Shown here piece by piece: positions 1-7,414 of a stretch of DNA of 9,010 bases. A model generated the notes under the pieces. The model did not search any database and had not been told where the DNA came from. It saw only the letters and a list, made by a program, of their open reading frames with translations. This DNA comes from an uncultured beta proteobacterium (GTDB lineage: Bacteria; Pseudomonadota; Gammaproteobacteria; Burkholderiales; Burkholderiaceae_B), in assembly GCA_903929925.1 (NCBI GenBank), contig CAIYWO010000111.1, positions 1 to 9,010 on the forward strand. The letters are read 5' to 3'. The number at the start of each line of letters is the position of its first letter. The first letter of the stretch is position 1. The translations under genes and the position numbers were made by a program.

Positions 1-832
1 AGAACTGATTCAACGCTACATCGAATTCGTTGCAAAGTCCCTCAATAATGGCAACTGGGGCGAAGGGGTCATGTTCGTCAAGGGCAAAAATGAAATCGAT
101 GTTGGCACGGCCTTCCTGGACTTAACAGCCGAGCAGGCACAGAAAGTTTGGGAACCATTTCTCGCACCCTTAAGGGAGCGACCAGCGGACTTCAGTGTGA
201 GGCTCAACTACCGAGTCGTGCCGTTCAAAGACAAATGGAATCCCAAACTAGGCGGGGCCGTCATGGACACCCGACCTGGCGTACCAGAAGGCTATTTCTG
301 GTGGAAAGGCAATGCGTCCGAAGTGGGTGCCTATTGGGCTAACTATCAAGGCAGAGGGATCCCCTCGAGCGCGATGGAGCCCAGCAATACAAGAAAGCTG
401 GCGCAGGCTATTTTTCAAGCGACACGCACTAGTCTGGTTTTGTTTCAGACAAACAAGGGTTTAGCGGGCGCACCCGCTGAGGCCCACGAACGCGACCGTA
501 CGACATCCATGAATCCCGCTGTATTTAAGAATGTAGGGTTTGTCACGCTCGGTAGCTGGGTGCAATGTAAGTATGCTGGCGTCGCGGGTCATGAGCCAGA
601 TCTGGCCTGGGCAGCCACCGAAGCTCTAGGTGTCGACCAAGCCATGGGGTTCATCAAATCTGCGACACCAGGTGGTGCCTCTTATACAAATGAAGGCCAT
701 TTTGGCGAAGCGAACTGGCAATCGGAATTCTGGGGCAGCAATTATCCTCGCTTACTAAATATCAAACGCAAATACGATCCAACAAACCTGTTCCGTGTGC
801 ATCATGGTGTCGGCAGCGACGCCGTATCGTAA
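1..832 (+). CDS. FAD-linked oxidoreductase, berberine-bridge (BBE) type, C-terminal part
   Basis: This is a partial gene. The reading frame is open from base 2 and its start lies left of the window, so only about 276 C-terminal residues are visible. The end of the protein has the BBE C-terminal signature: a Y-x-N-E segment (YTNEGHFGE), then W-Q-x-x-F-W-G, then NYPRLLNIKRKYDPTNLFRV. This segment packs against the flavin in the FAD_binding_4/BBE oxidase family. The middle part (FQTNKGLAGAPAEAHERDR and the following MNPAV) resembles the substrate domain of bacterial family members. Such enzymes use FAD to oxidise alcohols, sugars or similar compounds with oxygen or another acceptor. The FAD-binding domain, including any His/Cys used for covalent flavin attachment, is outside the window, so substrate and flavin linkage cannot be judged. 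The gene ends with TAA at 830-832. The acetyltransferase follows directly on the same strand. Confidence 0.85.
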   Translation, partial: ELIQRYIEFVAKSLNNGNWGEGVMFVKGKNEIDVGTAFLDLTAEQAQKVWEPFLAPLRERPADFSVRLNYRVVPFKDKWNPKLGGAVMDTRPGVPEGYFWWKGNASEVGAYWANYQGRGIPSSAMEPSNTRKLAQAIFQATRTSLVLFQTNKGLAGAPAEAHERDRTTSMNPAVFKNVGFVTLGSWVQCKYAGVAGHEPDLAWAATEALGVDQAMGFIKSATPGGASYTNEGHFGEANWQSEFWGSNYPRLLNIKRKYDPTNLFRVHHGVGSDAVS

Positions 833-863
833 CTACCATTCATCTGCAAACAGCCGCGATACC

Positions 864-1346
864 GTGCAATATCAATTTACTTATCTCTCTGATCAAGTCC
901 GTACTACGTCGGCCTGGGCAGATTTCGACACACTGCTGCACGAGTACGCTGAGCAAGATCTAGCGCAACCGCAACTCAGCACGATCTGGAAAGATCTACA
1001 CGATTTACCTGCTCGCTACGGCAGCCCAGTTGGAGGAGTTGTCCTGCTACATCAGGACCACATCCTGGTCGGATGTATGGCGTTTACGGCTAACAAGTTC
1101 GACGGGACGTGTGAACTTAAACGGCTATTTGTACGCAAGTCGTTCAGAGGCAAAGGCTATGCCCGAATACTTCTGACTGAAACAATGCGCATGGCCAAGC
1201 AAGCTGGATATCTTCGTGGCGTACTTAGCACCTGGCCAGACAACCCCAAAGCCCTTGAACTATATAGTTCGCTGGGATTCATGCCCACAGAGTCTTTTAA
1301 AGAAGATCGTAGGCAGAACTTGGTATTTCTCGAACGCGCTCTGTAG
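864..1346 (+). CDS. GNAT family N-acetyltransferase
   Basis: This is a small acetyl-CoA-dependent acyltransferase of about 160 residues, the usual size for a single GNAT domain. The acetyl-CoA-binding motif A is clear: ELKRLFVRKSFRGKGYA, with the R-G-K-G-Y pyrophosphate loop, followed by a helix (ILLTETMRMAKQAGY). Motif B (NPKALELYSSLGF) follows, with the conserved Tyr of the active site. The acceptor cannot be predicted. The start is uncertain. An ATG at 795 would give 183 residues but overlaps the upstream oxidase by 38 nt, and its first 23 residues do not look like GNAT sequence. A GTG at 864, 31 nt after the oxidase stop, begins the protein at QYQFTYLSDQ and is preferred here. Neither start has a recognisable Shine-Dalgarno sequence, so coupling to the oxidase transcript is likely. 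The stop at 1344-1346 lies only 12 bp from the end of the convergent regulator gene. Confidence 0.83.
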   Translation: MQYQFTYLSDQVRTTSAWADFDTLLHEYAEQDLAQPQLSTIWKDLHDLPARYGSPVGGVVLLHQDHILVGCMAFTANKFDGTCELKRLFVRKSFRGKGYARILLTETMRMAKQAGYLRGVLSTWPDNPKALELYSSLGFMPTESFKEDRRQNLVFLERAL

Positions 1347-1358
1347 TTTATTCGAACA

Positions 1359-2063
1359 TCACTCTTGCAAGTTAAGGGACGATATTTTTGACGCCTCGCG
1401 TCGCCAAAGCGAGTAACACTCTTGTTGAGCAATTCGTGCTAGCTCGGGCTCATGATCCCGTAAGGCCTGCACGACGGAAGAGTACGCGTGTACGTTTCGA
1501 TCAAAAGCACCCCGAACCATAGATAGCATTCGCACACGATTCAACAACACAACTCGCATGACACGCGCCAATCCGTCAATCAACAGGCTAATGACGGGGT
1601 TATGACAGGCCCGAGCAAGCCCTGCATGAAATTCGAACTGTCCTTCCACAAACTCATTGATATTGTCTGCCTGCTTGAGCTTTAGCACTGTTGCCTCTAG
1701 CAAATCAATATCTTCAGCTCTCGCGTGTATGGCGGCATTACTCACCATCTCAAGTCCGATCATTTCCATCGCACGTTGCATCTGATCGACAGAGAAGAAC
1801 CCGAGCTTTAGGCTGACCTCAAAATAGAACTGTAGAAACTGGGCATTTGGCAAGGATAGATATGTTCCACTACCTTGCCTTCTTTCAACAAACCCAAGCG
1901 TTTCGAGAATAGTCAAACGATCCCGGACAGTGGGGCGCTGCACGTCCAGCATTTCAGAGAGCTCACGCTCGGTTGGCAGTCGAATGCGGCCGGTGTCGTC
2001 GGCGCGCGTTCGCATCGCGATTTCGATGATGCGAACCAATAAGTCGTCAGCGTCTTCGGTCAT
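1359..2063 (-). CDS. GntR-family transcriptional regulator, FadR subfamily (FCD domain)
   Basis: This 234-residue DNA-binding regulator has the normal length for the FadR subfamily. Residues about 8-70 form the winged helix-turn-helix: LPTERELSEMLDVQRPTVRD is the classic GntR recognition helix region, and RRQGSGTYL is the wing. Residues about 75-220 form an all-helical FCD effector domain. By eye alignment its metal site is degraded. The Asp of the DxxxH motif is Gln142 (QFEFH, His146 kept), the second His position aligns with Tyr194 (His192 is two residues away), and the last His is Cys216. It is the last gene of the minus-strand catabolic cluster, 38 nt after the kinase, and is its probable local regulator. 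Whether it represses or activates is unknown, though repression relieved by a pathway intermediate is usual in this family. No Shine-Dalgarno sequence precedes the ATG; the upstream bases on the coding strand are C-rich, and a dyad lies just before them. Confidence 0.92.
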   Translation of the reverse strand: MTEDADDLLVRIIEIAMRTRADDTGRIRLPTERELSEMLDVQRPTVRDRLTILETLGFVERRQGSGTYLSLPNAQFLQFYFEVSLKLGFFSVDQMQRAMEMIGLEMVSNAAIHARAEDIDLLEATVLKLKQADNINEFVEGQFEFHAGLARACHNPVISLLIDGLARVMRVVLLNRVRMLSMVRGAFDRNVHAYSSVVQALRDHEPELARIAQQECYSLWRREASKISSLNLQE

Positions 2064-2073
2064 GGGGTGGAGG

Positions 2074-2095
2074 GTTGCTCAAACGTTTTTGCAAC
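2074..2095 (-). promoter_or_regulatory. Imperfect palindrome before the GntR regulator gene
   Basis: A dyad lies between the kinase stop and the regulator ATG. Its outer arms are GTTGC (2074-2078) and GCAAC (2091-2095), and a central self-complementary AAACGTTT (2081-2088) shares the same centre. Eighteen of 22 positions are symmetric. The CG-centred AAACGTTT core recalls LacI/PurR-type operators, but it differs from the AATTGG half-sites ahead of the operon. It could be a protein-binding site or an RNA fold that limits translation of the regulator, whose ATG is 10 nt further downstream. Function is inferred only from position and symmetry. Confidence 0.35.
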
Positions 2096-2101
2096 GCAAT
2101 A

Positions 2102-3637
2102 CTATCTTAATTCTGTAGTTGAGACCGAATCACCCTCAGACTGTCTATGCGCAAGCCGATGCATCGCGTCCGACAAAGCCGGATAAAGGGACGCGAAGAT
2201 TGAGAATTGGCGATCATACGCACTATTAGGCCGCGTAGACCTCGGTTTTATGTAGTCAGTCGCCACGTGAATTTCAGGTAAATCAGGATCTTCCAAGCCG
2301 CTGTAAACCCGGGCGGCCACTCCGCCTAACAATGCTGCACCCAAGGCGCTCGCATCCGTCTGTTCGGCCAGTCCATACTCAAGTTGCAAAACGTCGGCTT
2401 TGATTTGTGCCCAATAGCGACTGTGCGCTCCGCCACCTACACCAACTAATTTTGACGGGCTCCAACTCCACTGAGCCTTCGCCTTCTCGAGAATTTGCCT
2501 CAAACCAAATGCGGCTCCTTCAAACACGGCACGCACCATATCTGCACGACCATGCTCAAGGCGCAACCCGATCCAGGCTGCGCTTGCCTCCGAATCCCAT
2601 ATCGGACTGCGCTCGCCCGCTAGGTAAGGTAAAAAAATTAAGCCGTTCGCGCCTGGCACAGACTCTTGTGCCATACGCTCCAACTCGGCAAATGAATGCA
2701 CCTCTGGCCAAATCTTAGTTTGCAACCAACCAAACGAACCACCGAGCATCGACATCGCGCCGTGGGCCAACCATCGACTAGGCAGAATATGGTATCGATT
2801 CAAAAAAGACGTATCGAAATCCGGATGGTCTAAACAAAACGTGATCACGCCAGATGTCCCGACAGATTCAAATACCTGTCCGCTACTGCGTAATCCTAAT
2901 GCCAGCGCGGCGGCGGCGGTGTCAGCCGCACCCAGTGCAACCGGCACACCAAGCGGCAAACCTATTAAATTCGCAGCCGTACTATCTACCTTTCCCAATT
3001 TATCCGCACTAGGAACTAGAGGTGCCACTAATTTTTCTGAGATCCCCCAGAGATTGAGGAGCTCCTGCGACCAACTCGGAGTCGACTTACGCACATCGAC
3101 CAGACCAGAATAGGAAGCCTGTGTGGGATCAATACCCAACTCACCCGTTAAACGATAGGCAATAAATCCGTTGAGCATGCACACCTTTTCGATACGAGAC
3201 CACACCGTGGGCTCATTTCTTTGAATCCAAACAAGGTTTGCAACCCAGCAGGTTGATGTACTGGCACGATTACCTGTCTTGGCCTGGTACGTGATGGGGT
3301 CGGCTCCTGCGAACTCTCGGACGATCTCATCCGCTCGGCCGTCCAAGTAAACAATACCCGGCCTCAATGGATTGCCACTTTTGTCCAATACGATTGTGGT
3401 CGGACAGGTCGTCGATAAACCTATCGAGTGAATTTTTCCAACTTTGGTGACGACCTCTCGAACGGCTTCGACCGTCAACTCCCAATATCGCTCAAGATCG
3501 ATTTCAACCCAGAAGGGATAGGGAGTAATGACTGGAACAAGCCGTTGAGATTTTGCGAGTAACTTACCGTCGGAAGAAAACGCACAGACTTTTATCGCAC
3601 TTGTCCCCGCGTCGATTCCGAGCAAAACATTAGTCAT
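2102..3637 (-). CDS. FGGY-family carbohydrate kinase (xylulokinase-like)
   Basis: This full-length cytoplasmic kinase of 511 residues transfers the ATP gamma-phosphate to a sugar, ketose or polyol. The N-terminal phosphate loop is GIDAGTSAIK (residues 7-16), and the substrate-contacting LDGRAD is at 98-103. The catalytic base is probably Asp239 in GAADTAAAALALG. The ATP-side motifs follow: SVGTSGV (258-264), PYLAGERSPIWD (337-348) and GVGGGAHSRYW (399-409). The pattern is closest to xylulokinases and their many uncharacterised relatives, so the exact substrate is not assigned. Its start overlaps the end of the dehydrogenase gene by 8 nt, and only a weak AAAGG lies upstream, which suggests translational coupling. 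In this operon it probably phosphorylates the ketose or oxidised product made by the dehydrogenase, giving the aldolase a phosphorylated substrate. An LsrK-like role is an alternative. Confidence 0.93.
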   Translation of the reverse strand: MTNVLLGIDAGTSAIKVCAFSSDGKLLAKSQRLVPVITPYPFWVEIDLERYWELTVEAVREVVTKVGKIHSIGLSTTCPTTIVLDKSGNPLRPGIVYLDGRADEIVREFAGADPITYQAKTGNRASTSTCWVANLVWIQRNEPTVWSRIEKVCMLNGFIAYRLTGELGIDPTQASYSGLVDVRKSTPSWSQELLNLWGISEKLVAPLVPSADKLGKVDSTAANLIGLPLGVPVALGAADTAAAALALGLRSSGQVFESVGTSGVITFCLDHPDFDTSFLNRYHILPSRWLAHGAMSMLGGSFGWLQTKIWPEVHSFAELERMAQESVPGANGLIFLPYLAGERSPIWDSEASAAWIGLRLEHGRADMVRAVFEGAAFGLRQILEKAKAQWSWSPSKLVGVGGGAHSRYWAQIKADVLQLEYGLAEQTDASALGAALLGGVAARVYSGLEDPDLPEIHVATDYIKPRSTRPNSAYDRQFSIFASLYPALSDAMHRLAHRQSEGDSVSTTELR

Positions 3638-4670
3638 TACAAATTGCTACCTTTAAAGCCCGGCCGCTTCCAGCCTCTTGAAATGCAGTTAAAGAGTCTG
3701 CCACTCCAAATCGATGTGTGATCAACTGTTCGGCATCAATTTGTCTAGATGACAACATGTTCATCGCAAGCTCATAGTCGCGTCGGCTAAGTGCACTGGC
3801 ACCTGTCACGATCAGCTCATTGTAATGAATAAGGTTCACATCCATTGATGATTTATCTCCGGCAGAAAATCCCGCAAACAAGTTCACGCGTCCACCCTTG
3901 CGCACGATGGTTAGCGCCTCATCTGCCAACGCAGGAACGCCAATTGCAAGGATGACCACATCTGCACCGAGGCCATCAGTACGAGCGCGAACAAACTCAG
4001 GTAAAGACTCGGAGCTTGGATCGCATACGTGATCAACTCCCCGATCCGCCGCCGCCTGTCGACGCGAGGCATTCGGTTCACTCACAATCACTTGCCTTGC
4101 ACCGGAAAGACGCGCCAACGCTGCATGCATGAGTCCGATCGGACCTGCACCAAGGATGACGACGCTGTCGCCCATTTTTACCCCGGCATTACGTTGTCCG
4201 TTAATGCAACAAGCGAGAGGCTCCGCTAAGGCTGCTGCTTCATAGCTCATTTCGTCAGGCATGTGAAATACGTTCCCCGACCGTAATGCCAGGGTAGGAA
4301 TCCGAATGTATTCGGCAAAGGCACCATCAAATTCATAACCCATCGCCTGCCGATTTTGGCAAACATTCTCATGGCCATTTTTGCAATACGCGCAAGATAA
4401 ACATGGCATGACCGGATCCATACTGACGCGGTCACCCACTTTGAACAGGCTAACGCCATTCCCCGCTTGAACAACTTCGCCCGCAAATTCGTGTCCAATA
4501 ACTGATGGGAAGCGGACACCCTTGGTCTTGCGACCGGTAAGAATTCGCAGATCGGTACCACACACGGTTGCCGCACGTACCCGCAAAATCAATTCCCCAG
4601 GCGCAGCCTCAGGGATAGCAATATCGCTCATTTCAAGGATATTCGGCCCTTTCAGTACGGCGGCCTTCAT
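3630..4670 (-). CDS. Zinc-dependent medium-chain alcohol/polyol dehydrogenase
   Basis: This cytoplasmic NAD(P)-dependent dehydrogenase has 346 residues, typical for the sorbitol/threonine dehydrogenase branch of the MDR superfamily. Catalytic-zinc ligands are Cys37 (TVCGTD), the His60-Glu61 pair (GHEFAGEV) and Glu150 (AEPLACC). All four structural-zinc cysteines are present (Cys90, Cys93, Cys96 and Cys104). The Rossmann fold shows GAGPIG at 174-179. An acidic residue, Glu198 in IVSEPN, ends the second strand and favours NAD over NADP. The likely reaction is reversible oxidation of a secondary hydroxyl of a polyol or hydroxy acid to the ketone. The ATG overlaps the aldolase stop as ATGA (4667-4670), with GGAG 5 nt upstream (4676-4679). 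The 3' end overlaps the kinase start. It probably catalyses the first oxidation step of the pathway; the substrate is not identified. Confidence 0.94.
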   Translation of the reverse strand: MKAAVLKGPNILEMSDIAIPEAAPGELILRVRAATVCGTDLRILTGRKTKGVRFPSVIGHEFAGEVVQAGNGVSLFKVGDRVSMDPVMPCLSCAYCKNGHENVCQNRQAMGYEFDGAFAEYIRIPTLALRSGNVFHMPDEMSYEAAALAEPLACCINGQRNAGVKMGDSVVILGAGPIGLMHAALARLSGARQVIVSEPNASRRQAAADRGVDHVCDPSSESLPEFVRARTDGLGADVVILAIGVPALADEALTIVRKGGRVNLFAGFSAGDKSSMDVNLIHYNELIVTGASALSRRDYELAMNMLSSRQIDAEQLITHRFGVADSLTAFQEAGSGRALKVAICND

Positions 4671-5479
4671 GCTTTCTCCAACTCAGCAGCAACACCATAA
4701 ATATCTAAAGCCCTCTCCACGCTCACATTATCGTGAATGAGTGCACTTAAAGATTTAATCACTGCGCTGGGGTGCTTATGCTGCCATACAAATCGTCCGT
4801 ACGTTACGCCGCCTAATCCCACGTCCAACGCCTCGCGCGTCATACGCAGATAATCAGCGAGCGTCTCTCCCATCTCACCACCGGCAAGCGCGACCATCGA
4901 CGGACATCCTTCAACCACTTGTCGAAAACTCTCGGGTGACCCGGTCCAAAGTGTCTTGATGATATCTACACCCAGCTCTGCACCAACGCGTGCCGCATAC
5001 GTAACTGCCTTTGCGTCGTGTTGATCTTTAATCATGTTGCCCTTGGGATAAATGTGTGCAACAAGAGGCATTCCAGCAGATGCCGCATCTTTGGAGATTT
5101 TGCCTAAAAAGGTCAATTGTTGTGCTTGATCAGGCCCACCCACAATGCAACCAACCGAAATCGCATCAGCACCCAAACGGATTGCCTCCTCCACGTCAGC
5201 AACTGGGGCATCGTATGTTGGATGATATTGCACAGAATAAGCGCTGGCTTTCATGATGATTGCCGCCTGACCTGCGTAGGGTGGGAATATTCTTTCGGCG
5301 ATGCCTTTGTGCATCGTGATTGCGTCTGGCCCACCTGCTACCACCTTTCTCATTGTGGTGCGAATATCTTCTAAGCCCGGCAGTAGCCCGCGCGTAATTG
5401 GGTGATCAATGGTGATCGCCAACAAGCGGCCAGACCTGCCGACCAATCGCTTCATACGTACTTCTTTTCCTAGAAACAT
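4667..5479 (-). CDS. Class I (Schiff-base) aldolase, DeoC/LsrF/ADH-synthase type
   Basis: This 270-residue TIM-barrel enzyme belongs to the DeoC/class I FBP-aldolase-like group that includes archaeal FBP aldolase, 2-amino-3,7-dideoxyheptulosonate synthase and LsrF. The first strand carries ITIDHP with Asp25-His26. GLEDI and DAITMHKGIAE match the conserved N-terminal half. IYPKG at 143-147 provides the probable proton-relay Tyr144. Lys175 in VDIIKTLWTG is the likely Schiff-base lysine. The phosphate-binding ends of the last strands are kept (ALAGGE at 197-202, GLGGVTYGRFVWQ at 221-233), which implies a phosphorylated substrate and fits the neighbouring kinase. A retro-aldol split of a sugar phosphate is the simplest role; an LsrF-like thiolase or transaldol reaction is also possible. 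GGAG (5485-5488), 5 nt before the ATG, supports this start; an alternative ATG at codon 9 is less well placed. It follows the large permease gene by 33 nt. Confidence 0.9.
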   Translation of the reverse strand: MFLGKEVRMKRLVGRSGRLLAITIDHPITRGLLPGLEDIRTTMRKVVAGGPDAITMHKGIAERIFPPYAGQAAIIMKASAYSVQYHPTYDAPVADVEEAIRLGADAISVGCIVGGPDQAQQLTFLGKISKDAASAGMPLVAHIYPKGNMIKDQHDAKAVTYAARVGAELGVDIIKTLWTGSPESFRQVVEGCPSMVALAGGEMGETLADYLRMTREALDVGLGGVTYGRFVWQHKHPSAVIKSLSALIHDNVSVERALDIYGVAAELEKA

Positions 5480-5512
5480 AACTACTCCGTTTAATCATTT
5501 AAAAAAATGTTC

Positions 5513-6793
5513 TTAATACATGCCCATCAGTTTTAGAGGTCCTACCACGAGCGACGGAAAAATCACAAGCAATGCGATTGCAACTAGCAGGATGGATACC
5601 GGACCCACCGAACCTTTGATGACATCTTCAATACTCATGTCAGCAACTTTAGCGACGGCAAATAGGCATACACCCACGGGTGGTGTCACAAGGCCAAGTG
5701 TGAGGGTGATGACTGTTATCACCAAAAGATGGATCGGATCCACCCCCAAAGCGACAGCCGGAGGCATCAACACTGGGATCAAAATAAACATAGCCGCAAT
5801 CGCATCCATAAACATGCCTACTAAAATCAAGAATAAGAAAATTAGTATCATGATCAGAAGGGGGCTAGATGTTACAGACGATAGCCAGTTCCCAACTTGA
5901 GCTGGCAGGCCGTCATATGCAAACACCCAAGCGGCGAGTTTTGCAGTTGCTGCAATAAAGAGAATGCCACCACTTGCCCGTGCGGTCTGAATTAGCATAG
6001 GCACGATATCGACCCATTTAAGTTCGCGACAGACGACAGTCGCAACGATAAGCGTATACACAACAGCTATCGCCGCAGCCTCAGTCGGCGTAAAAAATCC
6101 ATCGAGAATGCCTACCATCAGTATCACCGGGGTGAGCATTGGGAATAGCGCCCGAAACCCTGCTCGCAAGAAGCGAGGCATGCTGAATCGAACCGGCTTA
6201 CCAACCCCCATACGCACGCTGTAGAAATGGTTGTAGACCATCAGCGCAGCAGCGATAAACAGCCCGGGAATCAATCCTGCGAGCAGCAGCAGCCCGATTG
6301 ACTGATTTGCTATAGATCCTGCAATGACCATTAGTATCGAAGGAGGGATAATCGATGACAGCGTTGAAGTCGCCAGTGTCATTCCAACTGCGTAGCCTTT
6401 TTCATAGCCGTGCTTAACCATGGCGTTAATCTCGACAGCACCTAACGATGCAATATCCGCAACTGAGGATCCTGATATTCCTCCGAACACAACTGATGAC
6501 GCAACGTTGACATGTCCCATTCCGCCTGGCAACCATCCGACGGCTGCATTTGCGAAATCAAAAATTCGGTCAGCGACCCCCCCTCGCTCCATGAGCTGTC
6601 CCACCAGTAGAAACAAGGGGACTGCCACCAATAAGAAGGAGTTCATTGCAGAGAACATACTATCCGACAATAGAGTAAGTGGCGTTGAAGTAAACATGAC
6701 GATACTTGCGACACTTGCCAAACCTAGGCCGATGGCAAGCGGGACGCCCAGCGCGGACAATAATAAAAACAGGAGAAGTAAAGTAATGCTCAC
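5513..6793 (-). CDS. dctM: TRAP transporter large permease subunit (DctM-like)
   Basis: This 426-residue polytopic inner-membrane protein is the sodium-coupled translocating subunit of a tripartite ATP-independent periplasmic transporter. Nearly the whole sequence is hydrophobic helices. Family hallmarks are FGGISGSSVADIASLG followed by MVKHGYEKGYAVG, STLSSIIPPSI, the second-half FFTPTEAAAIAVVY, and TPPVGVCLFAVAKVAD near the C-terminus. The length is normal for DctM. It starts with GTG at 6793 and overlaps the small-subunit stop as GTGA (6790-6793). A good AGGGGA lies at 6800-6805, 6 nt upstream. The symbol denotes the family only; C4-dicarboxylates are not implied, and the cargo probably matches the downstream carbohydrate enzymes. 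Confidence 0.96.
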   Translation of the reverse strand: MSITLLLLFLLLSALGVPLAIGLGLASVASIVMFTSTPLTLLSDSMFSAMNSFLLVAVPLFLLVGQLMERGGVADRIFDFANAAVGWLPGGMGHVNVASSVVFGGISGSSVADIASLGAVEINAMVKHGYEKGYAVGMTLATSTLSSIIPPSILMVIAGSIANQSIGLLLLAGLIPGLFIAAALMVYNHFYSVRMGVGKPVRFSMPRFLRAGFRALFPMLTPVILMVGILDGFFTPTEAAAIAVVYTLIVATVVCRELKWVDIVPMLIQTARASGGILFIAATAKLAAWVFAYDGLPAQVGNWLSSVTSSPLLIMILIFLFLILVGMFMDAIAAMFILIPVLMPPAVALGVDPIHLLVITVITLTLGLVTPPVGVCLFAVAKVADMSIEDVIKGSVGPVSILLVAIALLVIFPSLVVGPLKLMGMY

Positions 6794-7344
6794 GACACAT
6801 CCCCTGCTGTTTGGGACGCGGGCATTGCCTCTAGCGCGATCGTTCTTTTATGCTCATGCAAAGAATCGAGCATACAAAGAATACACAGCAAGGCAGACAA
6901 CGGCATTACCGAGCCAATCACCCAGCTCGGCCAGCCTAATGTTGCGATCATCTCATTCATCATCATTTGCTGGCTCACCATCTTCCAGCCCGTCCAACCC
7001 ATCAAGGTGAAAAATCCGATCCCGGAAAATAAATAGATTGGCAAAGACAAGCGCCTGAGTGGAACGGGCAACATCTCCATCATGACCGTCACTCGCGCGG
7101 CATCTGCATGACGTATGCTTGCAGCAATGCCAATGAAGACCATCCAAATAAATAGCGCTCTGGTTAGCTCCTCCGAAAATTTTATCGATGAACCCGATAG
7201 TCTTGCGAAAACTTGGATGAGCACGATCAGGACTATGCCGAGGACAGCAAGACCGCAGACGCCGTCTGTAACTATTGCTAGTGCTCGGCGATATGCGCTT
7301 AGTCCGTACGCCGGAGATCTTTGGTCTGGTTGCGACTGATTCAT
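6790..7344 (-). CDS. dctQ: TRAP transporter small permease subunit (DctQ-like)
   Basis: This 184-residue inner-membrane protein with four predicted membrane helices (about residues 21-49, 62-78, 99-122 and 137-160) is the small subunit that pairs with DctM. The segment KFSEELTRALFIWMVFIGIAASIRHADAARVTV is the conserved DctQ core, with the acidic pair before helix 2 and Arg/His after it. The chosen ATG at 7344 gives MNQSQPDQRS. A longer frame from 7449 would overlap the binding-protein gene and run through the intergenic hairpin, so it is rejected. Only a poor GAGTAGAG-like ribosome site lies upstream. Together with the hairpin at 7368-7395, this fits lower expression of the permease than of the binding protein. 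The start of dctM overlaps this gene's stop, so the two subunits are translationally coupled. Confidence 0.93.
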   Translation of the reverse strand: MNQSQPDQRSPAYGLSAYRRALAIVTDGVCGLAVLGIVLIVLIQVFARLSGSSIKFSEELTRALFIWMVFIGIAASIRHADAARVTVMMEMLPVPLRRLSLPIYLFSGIGFFTLMGWTGWKMVSQQMMMNEMIATLGWPSWVIGSVMPLSALLCILCMLDSLHEHKRTIALEAMPASQTAGDVS

Positions 7345-7367
7345 CAAATACTCTACTCGTTTCAGAT

Positions 7368-7395
7368 TTAGGAGCTGCGTAACCGCAGCTCCTAA
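7368..7395 (-). promoter_or_regulatory. Intercistronic hairpin between dctP and dctQ
   Basis: A perfect 12-bp inverted repeat has arms TTAGGAGCTGCG (7368-7379) and CGCAGCTCCTAA (7384-7395) around a 4-nt loop. It begins about 20 nt after the dctP stop and ends 23 nt before the dctQ start. No U-run follows on the coding strand (the next bases are ATCTGAA), so it is not a standard intrinsic terminator. It more probably protects the 3' end of a dctP message or partly attenuates read-through, giving more binding protein than permease. The 70-nt gap containing it is the largest inside the operon. Confidence 0.75.
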
Positions 7396-7414
7396 GGTGA
7401 AGGCAGCAACAGCG

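Noticed and set aside
1395..1413. CTCGC/GCGAG hairpin near the convergent gene ends, considered as a terminator
   Set aside because: It has only a 5-bp stem with a 9-nt loop, lies inside the regulator coding region, and has no T-run on either strand.
6420..7010. A 196-codon + strand open frame opposite the TRAP permease genes
   Set aside because: It is antisense to clearly conserved membrane protein genes, its translation is low-complexity Ser/Thr/Pro-rich, and it matches no recognisable domain.
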